DNA of 64,000 bases from Cherax quadricarinatus (GCF_038502225.1 NC_091369.1:655001-719000), one strand, 5' to 3'. Numbered from the stretch's first letter, positions 33,920-44,028 are shown. Numbers and translations are program-made. Notes: generated from the letters alone by a model not told the origin.

Positions 33920-34495
33920 GGTGGGTGGGCGAGCTGTGGAACAGACAGGTGGGTGGGCTTTCTGTGGAACAGACAGGTGGGTGGGCGGGCTGTGGAACAG
34001 ACAGGTGGGTGGACGGACTGTGGAACAGACAGGTGGGTGGGCGGGCTGTGGAACAGACAGGTGGGTGGGCGGGCTGTGGAACAGACAGGTGGGTGGGCGG
34101 GCTGTGGAACAGACAGGTGGGTGGGCGGGCTGTGGAACAGACAGGTGGGTGGGCTGGCTGTGGAACAGACAGGGTGGGTGGGCGGGCTGTGGAACAGACA
34201 GGTGGGTGGACGGACTGTGGAACAGACAGGTGGGTGGGGCGGGCTGTGGAACAGACGGGTGGGTGGGCGGGCTGTGGAACAGACAGGTGGGTGGACGAAC
34301 TGTGGAACAGACAGGTGGGTGGGCGGGCTGTGGAACAGACAGGTGGGTGGGCGGGGCTGTGGATCAGACGGGGGGTGGGCGGGCGTGGAACAGACAGGTG
34401 GGTGGGCGGGCTGTGGAACAGACAGGTGGGTGGGCGGGCTGTGGAACAGACAGGTGGGTGGGCGGGCTGTGGAACAGACAGGTGGGTGGGCGGGT
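33920..34495. repeat. 28-bp G-rich minisatellite
   Basis: About 20 copies of a 28-bp unit containing GTGGAACAGACAGGTGGGTG and GGCGGGCT. GGGTGGGCGGG runs in every unit give strong G skew on the plus strand. Single-base indels near 34170, 34237, 34354 and 34375 shift the reading phase, so the three overlapping open frames are not protein-coding. Confidence 0.95.
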
Positions 34496-34624
34496 AGACA
34501 CTGGATAGGCTACTGTTGTTGTGTTTTATGTATGCGTCAAGTTGACGGAAGGTCGTGTGGTGAGCACCAGGTGACTGACCCAGCGATCACCTCATGATCA
34601 TCGTCTCTCATACCAGACTTCTTC

Positions 34625-34850
34625 TCTGTACTTCTTAATAATCATCATTATCATCATCATCAGCAGCAGCAGCAACGTCGTTATCATCAAAATTACTAAT
34701 AATCTCGTTGTTGTTGTCGTTGTCTATGTCGATGTTGTTGCTGTTCTGCTTCTACTTTTGCTTCTTCTTCTACTTCTACTTCTTCTTCTACTTCTAGTAC
34801 TACTTCTTCTTCTACTTCTACTATTACTTGTTCTTCACTCTTCCTGAGTC
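34625..34850. repeat. Trinucleotide-rich tract
   Basis: ATCATC, CAGCAG, GTTGTT and CTTCTT/CTACTT triplet runs follow one another without a fixed longer unit. Low-complexity DNA. Confidence 0.7.
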
Positions 34851-35185
34851 CTGGGAGTAACTTGTAGAAATTTACAGTTAATATTTACAAACACAGGAAG
34901 ATTATTTTTGTTGATATAATTATTTTCTGCTGGTGTTTAAAGGTTCCGCTCATCCCCAAGGAGTACCTTTAAATGGTTGCCTTAGTTTTTTCTTCCTGTA
35001 AGGTTATAATTTTTAACTTGAAAAATCCTCATCTTATCGGCTTGAAACTCCCAACACTGGTGTGTCCTGCTTGGCACTGTTATTGCAGTGTGAAGGTGCC
35101 AGTTAGCAAGTTTAATTTTTAAAATGGCATTTACTCTCTTTTTTTTTTGTAGATACAAATTTGCCAATTTCGTCCTAACATAGAG
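34851..35185. other. Stretch without recognisable gene
   Basis: AT-rich. Two copies of a TAGCAAGTTTAATTTTTAAAAT- or TTTGCCAATTTCG-like piece hint at old duplication, but nothing is firmly identifiable. Confidence 0.4.
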
Positions 35186-35187
35186 GT

Positions 35188-35377
35188 AGGCCCCGTTTAT
35201 ACAGCGGGTTCGGTTCCGGGCTACTGCTGCAAAGTGAATCACATTACATATCTTAAAATATTTTCATTACTAGCTTATAGAAAGTGGTGAATATATTTAT
35301 TGTGGGAAGTTCGAATAAATGAATGGATATAATTGAAAACTGCTACATTAGCGAAGTGCTGTAAATCGGGGCCCTCT
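35188..35377. mobile_element. MITE-like element with GGCCCCGTTTATACAGC ends
   Basis: The left end reads TAGGCCCCGTTTATACAGCG; the right end on the minus strand reads GAGGGCCCCGATTTACAGCA. They form imperfect terminal inverted repeats of about 20 bp around a 150-bp AT-rich interior without coding capacity. This is the shape of a non-autonomous DNA transposon. No clear target-site duplication was identified, and the superfamily is not assigned. Confidence 0.5.
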
Positions 35378-35631
35378 TGTAGTTCATAAATTCGGCATAA
35401 TTGGATTCCGAGCAAGAACTGGAGAATGTCTCCTCTTATCATACACTCGTGCAGTCATGTATACACTTCATCATACTTACACTTCAAACACTTATCTACA
35501 ATCATAAATGAAACCCAGAGTTGTGTACCCTGCCAGGATCTACCTGGTTGGTCTTCATAGTCATCAACAGTAGTAGCAGATCATTATTACATGCCTTAAT
35601 ATTCGGGCTGTAAATGATATGTGTATCTATT

Positions 35632-35950
35632 CTAGCTCCAATATCTTCCTAGCTCTTGAACGGGGTCGTCAACACTGAACAATAACCTAAATGAGAGAGC
35701 ATAAGAGATTTGAATAGTGACAACATTTGGCATTATTTCCCTCGGTTTGAAAGTACTCATTATCCACACTGTCATCTTCCTTGCTGTCGTGACATTTGTC
35801 TTATTGTGTTCTTTGAAAAAAATGTCAGCTGAGATAATTACTCCTAGGTCTTTCATGTGTTCCTAGAACGAGAGGAACAAGTGAAAGACCTAGGAGTTGG
35901 CCCTTGGAACATACTCCAAGTATACTCCCTTTCCTTGGATCAAACCTCAT
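35632..35950 (-). pseudogene. LINE RT fragment containing a palindrome
   Basis: The minus strand reads EVMRFDPRKGS, then KDLGVIISADIFFKEHN and ARKMTVWIMSTFKPRE, which match the segment after the RT active site in Jockey/CR1 LINEs (KDLGV...ARKM...I.RTFKSR pattern). The KDLGV segment is duplicated in inverted orientation: 35841-35864 (CTCCTAGGTCTTTCATGTGT...) is mirrored at 35873-35896 with two mismatches. The frame is broken at this palindrome. It belongs to the same general family as 49236-49455. Confidence 0.7.
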
Positions 35951-35970
35951 AACTTCATATACCCTTGTAA

Positions 35971-35997
35971 ATAATAATAATAATAATAATAATAATA
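35971..35997. repeat. (AAT)n microsatellite
   Basis: About nine AAT triplets. Confidence 0.95.
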
Positions 35998-36089
35998 GTC
36001 TTGTACTTGCAGGTATGTTGTTGATGTCCAGAGCCGAGGATACTTCAGTAAGGTATTGTGCAGCCGAGTAGTATACCTATGATATACCC

Positions 36090-36160
36090 TTGAAAGTTTC
36101 CAGAATTTTTCTACTCCCGCAGCCCAACGCTGGGCCAGGCTTGTCTGTTGCTTGCCAACA
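36090..36160 (+). mobile_element. LINE-end fragment at the array edge
   Basis: Contains TTCTACTCCCGCAGCCCAAC then GCTGGGCCAGGCTTGTCTGT, the nucleotide equivalent of the FYSPGARPxARLV region elsewhere. It joins the 21-bp array directly at TTGCCAACAACCATCAG. Confidence 0.6.
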
Positions 36161-38925
36161 ACCATCAGTTCCACCACAACAACCATCAGTTCCACCACAA
36201 CAACCATCAGTTCCACCACAACAACCACCAGTTCCACCACAACAACCATCAGTTCCACCACAACAACCATCAGTTCCACCACAACAACCATCAGTTCCAC
36301 CACAACAACCATCAGTTCCACCACAACAACCATCAGTTCCACCACAACAACCAGTTCCACCACAACAACCATCAATCCCACCACAACAACCACCAGCTCC
36401 ACCACAACAACCATCAGTTCCACCACAACAACCATCAGTTCCACCACAACAACCACCAGCTCCACCACAACAACCACCAGCTCCACCACAACAACCATCA
36501 GTTCCACCACAACAACCATCAGTTCCACCACAACAACCATCAGTTCCACCACAACAACCACCAGTTCCACCACAACAACCATCAGTTCCACCACAACAAC
36601 CATCAGTTCCACCACAACAACCACCAGCTCCACCACAACAACCATCAGTTCCACCACAACAACCACCAGTTCCACCACAACAACCATCAATTCCACCACA
36701 ACAGCCATCAATTCCACCACAACAACCATCAATTCCACCACAACAACCACCAGCTCCACCACAACAACCATCAGTTCCACCACAACAACCACCAGCTCCA
36801 CCACAACAACCATCAATTCCACCACAACAACCATCAATTCCACCACAACAACCATCAATTCCACCACAACAACCATCAGTTCCACCACAACAACCATCAA
36901 TTCCACCACAACAACCACCAGCTCCACCACAACAACCACCAGCTCCACCACAACAACCATCAGTTCCACCACAACAACCATCAATTCCACCACAACAACC
37001 ATCAGTTCCACCACAACAACCACCAGCTCCACCACAACAACCACCAGCTCCACCACAACAACCATCAGTTCCACCACAACAACCATCAATTCCACCACAA
37101 CAACCATCAGTTCCACCACAACAACCACCAGCTCCACCACAACAACCACCAGTTCCACCACAACAACCATCAATTCCACCACAACAACCACCAGCTCCAC
37201 CACAACAACCACCAGCTCCACCACAACAACCACCAGTTCCACCACAACAACCATCAATTCCACCACAACAACCATCAGTTCCACCACAACAACCATCAAT
37301 TTCACCACAACAACCACCAGCTCCACCACAACAACCACCAGCTCCACCACAACAACCATCAGTTCCACCACAACAACCACCAGCTCCACCACAACAACCA
37401 TCAGTTCCACCACAACAACCATCAGTTCCACCACAGCAACCATCAGTTCCACCACAACAACCAGTTCCACCACAACAACCATCAATTCCACCACAACAAC
37501 CACCAGCTCCACCACAACAACCACCAGCTCCACCACAACAACCATCAGTTCCACCACAACAACCACCAGCTCCACCCCAACAACCATCAGTTCCACCACA
37601 ACAACCATCAGTTCCACCACAACAACTATCAGTTCCACCACAACAACCATTTCCACCACAACAACCATCAATTCCACCACAACAACCACCAGCTCCACCA
37701 CAACAACCATCAGTTCCACCACAACAACCACCAGCTCCACCACAACAACCATCAGTTCCACCACAACAACCATCAGTTCCACCACAACAACTATCAGTTC
37801 CACCACAACAACCAGTTCCACCACAACAACCATCAATTCCACCACAACAACCACCAGCTCCACCACAACAACCATCAGTTCCACCACAACAACCATCAGT
37901 TCCACCACAACAACCATCAGTTCCACCACAACAACCACCAGCTCCACCACAACAACTATCAGTTCCACCACAACAGCCACCAGTTCCACCACAACAACCA
38001 CCAGCTCCACCACAACAACCATCAGTTCCACCACAACAACCACCAGCTCCACCACAACAACCATCAGTTCCACCACAACAACCATCAGTTCCACCACAAC
38101 AACCATCAGTTCCACCACAACAACCACCAGCTCCACCACAACAACCATCAGTTCCACCACAACAACCACCAGTTCCACCACAACAACCACCAGCTCCACC
38201 ACAACAACCATCAGTTCCACCACAACAACCACCAGCTCCACCACAACAACCATCAGTTCCACCACAACAACCATCAGTTCCACCACAACAACCATCAGTT
38301 CCACCACAACAACCACCAGCTCCACCACAACAACCATCAGTTCCACCAAAACAACCACCAGCTCCACCACAACAACCATCAGTTCCACCACAACAACCAC
38401 CAGCTCCACCACAACAACTATCAGTTCCACCACAACAACCATCAGTTCCACCACAACAACCATCAGTTCCACCACAACAACCACCAGTTCCACCACAACA
38501 ACCACCAGCTCCACCACAACAACCACCAGTTCCACCACAACAACCACCAGCTCCACCACAACAACCATCAGTTCCACCACAACAACCACCAGCTCCACCA
38601 CAACAACCATCAGTTCCACCACAACAACCAGTTCCACCACAACAACCATCAGTTCCACCACAACAACCAGTTCCACCACAACAACCATCAGTTCCACCAC
38701 AACAACCACCAGCTCCACCACAACAACCATCAGTTCCACCACAACAACCATCAGTTCCACCACAACAACCATCAGTTCCACCACAACAACCATCAGTTCC
38801 ACCACAACAACCACCAGCTCCACCACAACAACCACCAGTTCCACCACAACAACCATCAGTTCCACCACAACAACCGCCAGTTCCACCACAACAACCACCA
38901 GTTCCACCACAACAACATTCAGTTC
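36160..38925. repeat. 2.8-kb array of a 21-bp unit
   Basis: About 130 copies of the unit CCACCACAACAACCATCAGT plus T (21 bp, 7 codons). Variants read ACCACCAGCT, ACCACCAGTT or ACCATCAATT. Five to six copies are shortened by three to six bases, keeping multiples of 3. Three plus-strand frames (PPQQPSV, HHNNHQF, TTTTISS) and one minus-strand frame (VVVVELM) all stay open for over 950 codons. Since every frame is open equally, this is unit composition and not evidence for a proline/glutamine-rich protein. Confidence 0.95.
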
Positions 38926-39450
38926 CAGGAGAACGTCCTTTGCAATCTTCTCATCTTGCACTGCCTTGACCTTGCAACTTTCATGGTGTTGCTCGTCTCC
39001 CGCGACTTGATAATGCTCCACGACCCACCGAAACCACTTCCAGTTTTCATTTTCAATTTGTGGGCGTGTTGTCATTTGTTCCAGCCACTGTAGTATGACT
39101 TTTTCTTCTCCTGTCAGGATTTAGCACATCTCTTGCACGGGTTATAATGGAAAGGCATCGATGCTAACCGGCTTTAGTACGCAGTAACGCATGTGCACAC
39201 CCCCGAACGTACTAACGCAGAGATACTAACGGATGAATTGATAGGGATTCTACCGTGGCGTATGTGTGAGAATATTTTTTGATTATCCTGTTGAGTTTTG
39301 TGCTGGTTAGACTCTAGCTCTTGGGCCGCCTCGTAACTATTGACGTGTATTTACGTTTGAGTCTCAGCAGGAAGTTAACTTCTGCTCTCCTGTGGTCTAG
39401 TTCATGTACAGTATTTCTTTCTTAGTCTTAGGCTGAAGTATTTCCTCGTT
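38926..39450. other. Stretch without recognisable gene
   Basis: No domain is seen. Near 39170-39240 there is a set of short CGTACTAACG/CGCAGTAACGCA-like motifs that may be a minor degenerate repeat. Confidence 0.4.
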
Positions 39451-39451
39451 G

Positions 39452-39453
<2 letters not shown>

Positions 39454-39497
<44 letters not shown>
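39454..39497. repeat. (GT)n microsatellite joined to a LINE 3' end
   Basis: About 21 GT dinucleotides, immediately followed by ACTCACCTAATTGTAGTTGC, the inverted LINE 3' end. Confidence 0.95.
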
Positions 39498-39500
<3 letters not shown>

Positions 39501-40000
39501 CACCTAATTGTAGTTGCAGGGGTCGAGTTATAGCTCCTGGCTTTGGCCGCTACTAGGTCCTCTCCCTGCTCCATAAGCTTTATCATACCTCTCCTTCAAG
39601 CTATATATGGATCCTGCCTCCACTGCATCACTCTTCAGACTGTTACACTTCCTGACTGAAGAAGTACTTCCTAACATCCTCGTGACTCATCTAAGTTTTC
39701 AACTTGTTGCAGTGTCACCTCTCTGAAACATTCTGTCCTTGTCCACCTTGTCAATTCCTCTTAAGTATTTTATGTTTTATCATGTCATCCCTATCCCTCC
39801 TATCCTCCAGTGTTGTAAGGTTGAGTTCCCTTAACCTCCCCTCGTAGGAAAAAGCCCCTCAGCTCCAGGACTATTCTTGTTGCAAACCTTTGCGCTTTCT
39901 CTAATTTCTTGATGTGTTTGGCCAGGTATGGGTTCTGTACTGGTGCTGCATACTCCAGTATGGGCCTGACGTACATGGAGTGTGTGTGTGATTATATGCG
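39498..40000 (-). pseudogene. LINE C-terminus and 3' end, decayed
   Basis: From right to left, the minus strand reads YVRPILEYAAPVQNPYLAKH then IKKLEKAQRFATRIVLEL, a clear RT-thumb/C-terminal segment of a Jockey-superfamily LINE. It then decays through many stops and frame changes, and ends with CCTGCAACTACAATTAGGTG and a (CA)n tail. The 3' end is therefore at 39498. No catalytic core remains. Confidence 0.75.
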
Positions 40001-40144
40001 TGTGTGTATCCTGTTCCCGTAATCTTGTACAGGTGAACCTTGGCAAGGCGACTGAAGCTTAGGGAGGCAGTTACCTGTCTGTGTTACTTGCCATAATAAA
40101 TGTTCTTTCCCAGGGTACCCTGTAAAAAAAAAACCATACCATAA

Positions 40145-40235
40145 GTGGGGTTCGAACCCACGATCAGTCTCAAAACTCCAGACCGTCGGGTTAGCCACTG
40201 GGCCAGCTAGCTTCAATAAGATTCATCTAACTAGG
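40145..40235 (-). mobile_element. tRNA-derived SINE head
   Basis: On the minus strand: AGCTGGCCCAGTGGCTAACC (A-box-like TGGCCCAGTGG), then GGTCTGGAGTTTTGAGACTG, then the B box GGGTTCGAACCCC. The A-to-B spacing and the extra bases between them suggest a class II (long variable arm) tRNA origin. A second, palindromic member is at 41031-41137. The acceptor-stem ends do not pair, so it is not a functional tRNA. Confidence 0.7.
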
Positions 40236-40439
40236 TATATTTCTACACCATAGGAAGGTTAACATAGGCACCACTGTGACCACAAATGCAAGTTTTTACA
40301 GACGAATCTCCCGCTAGCATGGCCGTGACGAACTCTAGCTCAAGTCCCCTCAAAGCCGGTGAACAGTTTTCATTGGTCATCCAGACTCTTCCTGCTTGCG
40401 GTCCACAGGTCCACATAACCATAAAAACAAAAAAGAGCA

Positions 40440-40575
40440 CTGCAGCAGGTCTACTGGCCCATACTCGGCAGGTCCAAGTCACCTGCTGGCCTAAGCTAGT
40501 CAGGTCCAAGTCACATCCACTTAGAGAAGGTAGAAACACTGCACCAGACCTCCTGGCCCAAGTACCGAACCGAAG
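40440..40575. repeat. CAGCAGGCCTACTGG-type dispersed repeat
   Basis: Contains GCAGCAGGTCTACTGGCCCA then TCGGCAGGTCCAAGTCA, repeated as GTCAGGTCCAAGTCACAT, and ends in ACCAGACCTCCTGGCCCA. Related to 10510, 15060 and 59715. Confidence 0.55.
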
Positions 40576-40589
40576 CTTCGGTTGAATGA

Positions 40590-40785
40590 ACCCGTAGGAG
40601 TCATTCAACGCCTGGTGAAGGGATTTAGAGCTCTTCACCAGCATGAAGGATGTGACTTTGTAAATAGTCCAAGTCGGAGCGAAACGTCGTGGTAAGCTTC
40701 TCTCTCCTACGTGCGGGTTATTTGTGTATTGTTCCAGTCACGGTATTGTGCCTTTGTGTTCTTCGTGAAGGACAAGAATGATCTC
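40590..40785 (+). mobile_element. Element with GGAGCGAAACGTCG core
   Basis: Contains TTCACCAGCATGAAGGATGT, TCCAAGTCGGAGCGAAACGT and GTGCGGGTTATTTGTGTATT. It carries the same GCGAAACGT core as the other elements but a different surrounding sequence, so it may be a separate subfamily. Confidence 0.55.
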
Positions 40786-40790
40786 GTTAC

Positions 40791-40875
40791 GTAAAAGGAC
40801 ACAAGTGTAACTGATGTGACATTTTAGTCGCACTTGTGTCCTTTTACCCAGCATATTGTCGGTAATTCTAACATT
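40791..40875. mobile_element. Collapsed palindromic retroposon copy
   Basis: GTAAAAGGACACAAGTG at 40791-40807 is perfectly inverted at 40831-40847. The right tail GCATATTGTCGGTAATTCTA is the same as in the copies at 3633 and 32490. The internal arms with the GTTTCGC core are missing, so the palindrome has lost its centre. No firm target-site duplication. Confidence 0.75.
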
Positions 40876-41030
40876 AATAAACATAAAGAATCTCGCTTGA
40901 AGTATCAGAAATTAACTCAGAAAATAACTTTTCTTGTATATTCACTTGGTCAAAATAACAAATTTATTTACCTCTCCGAAATAAAAAAAAAGTCTCTCAG
41001 TATCTATTTGCTGATAATTTATTCTAATTA

Positions 41031-41137
41031 AACCATACCACGGGCGGGGATAGAACCCGCGATCAGAGAGTCTCAAAACTCCAGACCGTCGCGTTAGCCA
41101 CTGGATCGCGGGTTCTATCCCCGCCCGTGGTATGGTT
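41031..41137. mobile_element. Palindromic tRNA-SINE copy
   Basis: A perfect 34-bp inverted repeat, 41031-41064 and 41104-41137, with arms containing CCACGGGCGGGGATAGAACC. Each arm holds the B-box region of the SINE seen at 40145. The 39-bp centre holds the A-box half (minus strand: CAGTGGCTAACGCGACGGTC). The element therefore has one A half and two opposing B halves. Confidence 0.8.
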
Positions 41138-41179
41138 TGTTTACAATCGTGTCATTACGATTTCGTGAGTCATCGATTC

Positions 41180-41640
41180 TAATTCCCTGTGTACTAAATG
41201 GTTTTCGAAGCTTATTAATCTTAATAACTCTCGTGTAGTAGATGGACTTTGTGGCATGCAAAGAGTACGTAACCTTTATTCCGCGCATGTACACACCCTC
41301 ATTTACAGGCTATCTCCCCCAACCAGCGAACCAGGTGACTGAGAGTTGACGATGGGGCCCCGTCGTTCAACCGGTACCCAGGTTCCAGCCAATGAGAAGA
41401 TGGTTTTGGCAATCGCAGAGGTTATGTGGATACCACTCACCTGTCTGCCCTTGTCATTCCCATTCTAGAGCTGGTTGAAGCACGGTCTGCTCTCTAGTGG
41501 CTTCTATTCTGCCTTGCTTACCGTGGAGTGCACTAATACCTATTGTTGTATATAGTGTACATACTTCTGTTCTAAATTGGTGAAGGATAATATAAGTCAA
41601 AAGTTTTCTGCTGTGTTTATTTTGCTCCCTTTACACCCAG
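41180..41640. other. Stretch without recognisable gene
   Basis: TTATTAATCTTAATAACTCT and CTCGTGTAGTAGATGG near 41215-41245 resemble a piece of the hairpin repeat at 32990. Nothing else is recognised. Confidence 0.35.
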
Positions 41641-41754
41641 GATAACAGGCCATTTGGACTCCTGGGTTGTAATAGACTTAAAGCCCCATTAGCCATTTAT
41701 CTATCCACTTGTTCCAAATGATCATTACTGGTTTTCTTTCCATTTGGGATACCT

Positions 41755-41910
41755 TTGTGCCTTTAATATACCTTTGATGAGTTGCGAGAGTTTTTATACT
41801 TCCGGAGCCCGGACGTGGGCCAGGCTCGTCTGGTGTTTGCTTCGTTAACCAGGCTGGCACCAGATCAAACAGCCTGGTTGATCTGGCATCTGGTCAAGAT
41901 CACCCTTAAA
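41755..41910 (+). mobile_element. LINE-end fragment
   Basis: Contains TTTGATGAGTTGCGAGAGTT, TCCGGAGCCCGGACGTGGGC, CCAGGCTCGTCTGGTGTTTG and CCTGGTTGATCTGGCATCTG. This is the same order as at 24755-24900. Confidence 0.7.
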
Positions 41911-41939
41911 TGTTGCCTTCTGTGTAGAGATTAAGACTC

Positions 41940-42130
41940 TCGTAGATGATTGTTGGTTAAGTACTTGGGTTTAAAGCCTGTCGACTGCACCATGATCATT
42001 AATGCTACATGTTCACTACAATCAACAATACATTAATCGCCGAATATTTGGATTATAGTAATCTCTGTGTATATAGACTGAGAGATATACACCTCTCGGT
42101 ATATATCGTGTGATGGAGGATATTTAGCCT
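41940..42130. repeat. Hairpin-repeat copy
   Basis: Contains GGGTTTAAAGCCTGTCGACT near 41970 and, further right, GTATATAGACTGAGAGATAT followed by ACACCTCTCGGTATATA. The second pair forms the family hairpin. Confidence 0.6.
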
Positions 42131-42309
42131 TGAGGATGGTATAATTGTGAGAGTGTGAGGATATGCAGTATTATCCTGCAAGGATGATGACCGCAGGAAT
42201 CCCGTGTCCTGAGTGATTACGTTGTACCTGTCACAAGGAGTCAAAAATAAAAACTTAAGAAGCGTAGCGAAGGAGGTCATTTCCCAGGCCCGTGGGAACC
42301 CCTTGGTAG

Positions 42310-42665
42310 TGAAGGTTGTTGTTGATGGTGGTAGTGGTGGTTGTTGATGGTAGTGGTGGTTGTTGATGGTGGTAGTGGTGGTTGTTGGTGGTAGTGGTGG
42401 TTGTTGATGGTGGTAGTGGTGGTTGTTGATGGTAGTGGTGGTTGTTGATGGTAGTGGTGGTTGTTGATGGTAGTGGTGGTTGTTGATGGTGGTAGTGGTG
42501 GTTGTTGATGGTAGTGGTGGTTGTTGATGGTGGTAGTGGTGGTTGTTGATGGTAGTGGTGGTTGTTGATGGTAGTGGTGGTTGTTGATGGTAGTGGTGGT
42601 TGTTGATGGTGGTAGTGGTGGTTGTTGATGGTAGTGGTGGTTGTTGATGGTGGTAGTTGTGGTTG
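42310..42665. repeat. GGTTGTTGATGGTAGT minisatellite
   Basis: Units of 19 or 22 bp (GGTAGTGGTGGTTGTTGAT, with or without a further GGT) alternate with no strict order, about 18 copies. Confidence 0.9.
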
Positions 42666-42870
42666 TTGATGGTGGTGATGTTTGGTGGTTGTTGTGGTGG
42701 TGATGTTTGGTGGTTGTTGTGGTGGTGATGTTTGGTGGTTGTTGTGGTGGTGATGTTTGGTGGTTGTTGTGGTGGTGATGTTTGGTGGTTGTTGTGGTGG
42801 TGATGTTTGGTGGTTGTTGTGGTGGTGATGTTTGGTGGTTGTTGTGGTGGTGATGTGTGGTGATTGTTGT
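42666..42870. repeat. 25-bp GGT-rich minisatellite
   Basis: Eight copies of a 25-bp unit containing GGTGATGTTTGGTGGTTGTT. It is sandwiched between two other GGT-rich arrays and probably shares their origin. Confidence 0.92.
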
Positions 42871-43862
42871 GGTGCTACTCTATGGTTGTTGTTGTGGTGC
42901 TACTCTATGGTGATTATGGTGGTGCTACTCTGTGATGGTTATGGTGGTGCTACTCTGTGGTGGTTATGGTGGTGCTACTCAGTCGCAGTTATGGTGGTGC
43001 TACTCTGTGGTGGTTATGGTGGTGCTTCTCTGTGGCGGTTATGATGGTGCTACTAAGTCGTGGTTATGGTGGTGCTACTCTGTGGCGGTTATGATGGTGC
43101 TACTAAGTCGTGGTTATGGTGGTGCTACTCTGTGGTGGTTATGATGGTGCTACTCAGTCGTGGTTATGGTGGTGCTACTCTGTGGTGGTTATGGTGGTGC
43201 TACTCAGTCGCGGTTATGGTGGTGCTACTCTGTGGTGGTTATGGTGGTGCTTCTCTGTGGCGGTTATGATGGTGCTACTAAGTCGTGGTTATGGTGGTGC
43301 TACTCTGTGGCGGTTATGATGGTGCTACTAAGTCGTGGTTATGGTGGTGCTACTCTGTGGTGGTTATGGTGGTGCTACTCTGGTGGTTATGGTGGTGCTA
43401 CCCTGTGGTGGTTATGGTGGTGCTACTCTGTGGTGGTTATGATGGTGCTACTCAGTCGTGGTTATGGTGGTGCTACTCTGTGGTGGTTATGGTGGTGCTA
43501 CTCTGGTGGTTATGGTGGTGCTACTCTGTGGTGGTTATGGTGGTGCTACTCTGTGGTGGTTATGGTGGTGCTACTCTGTGGTGGTTATGGTGGTGCTACT
43601 CTGTGGTGGTTATGGTGGTGCTACTCTGTGGTGGTTATGGTGGTGCTACTCTGTGGTGGTTATGATGGTGCTACTCTGTGGTGGTTATGGTGGTGCTACT
43701 CTGTGGTGGTTATGGTGGTGCTACTCTGTGGTGGTTATGGTGGTGCTACTCTGGTGGTTATGGTGGTGCTACTCTGTGGTGGTTATGGTGGTGCTACTCT
43801 GTGGTGGTTATGGTGGTGCTACTCTGTGGTGGTTATGGTGGTGCTACTCTGTGGTGGTTATA
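42871..43862. repeat. 25-bp minisatellite (TTATGGTGGTGCTACTCTGT)
   Basis: About 39 copies of a 25-bp unit. The left half contains variants TCAGTCGTGG, TAAGTCGTGG and TTATGATGG in a partly periodic order. The right half (43500-43860) is nearly uniform. Several units are 21 bp long (CTCTGGTGG). Valine-, cysteine- and tryptophan-rich translations appear in all phases and are not genes. Confidence 0.95.
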
Positions 43863-43991
43863 TGGAGGTGGTACGAGTAGTGATGGTGTTTGTGGTGGTG
43901 GTAAAGGAAGTAATGTAGGTAGTGATCAGTGCTCAAGGTTTCTTAGGTTGTAGATATTGAAAGATGGTGCATTGTAGTGACACCATAACGA

Positions 43992-43995
<4 letters not shown>

Positions 43996-44028
<33 letters not shown>

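Noticed and set aside
34982..35242. Minus-strand frame of 86 codons in an AT-rich stretch
   Set aside because: It runs across the left end of the MITE-like element and shows no recognisable domain.
35947..39093. Four overlapping frames of 950-1,040 codons (PPQQPSV, HHNNHQF, TTTTISS, VVVVELM)
   Set aside because: All result from a single 21-bp unit; equal openness in all frames argues against coding.
40145..40215. Possible functional tRNA gene
   Set aside because: A and B boxes are present but the acceptor ends do not pair and a palindromic relative lies nearby; tRNA-derived SINE is the better reading.
40791..40875. Target-site duplication for the collapsed palindromic copy
   Set aside because: Only a short, imperfect match (ATCTCG near both sides) could be found, so no duplication is claimed.
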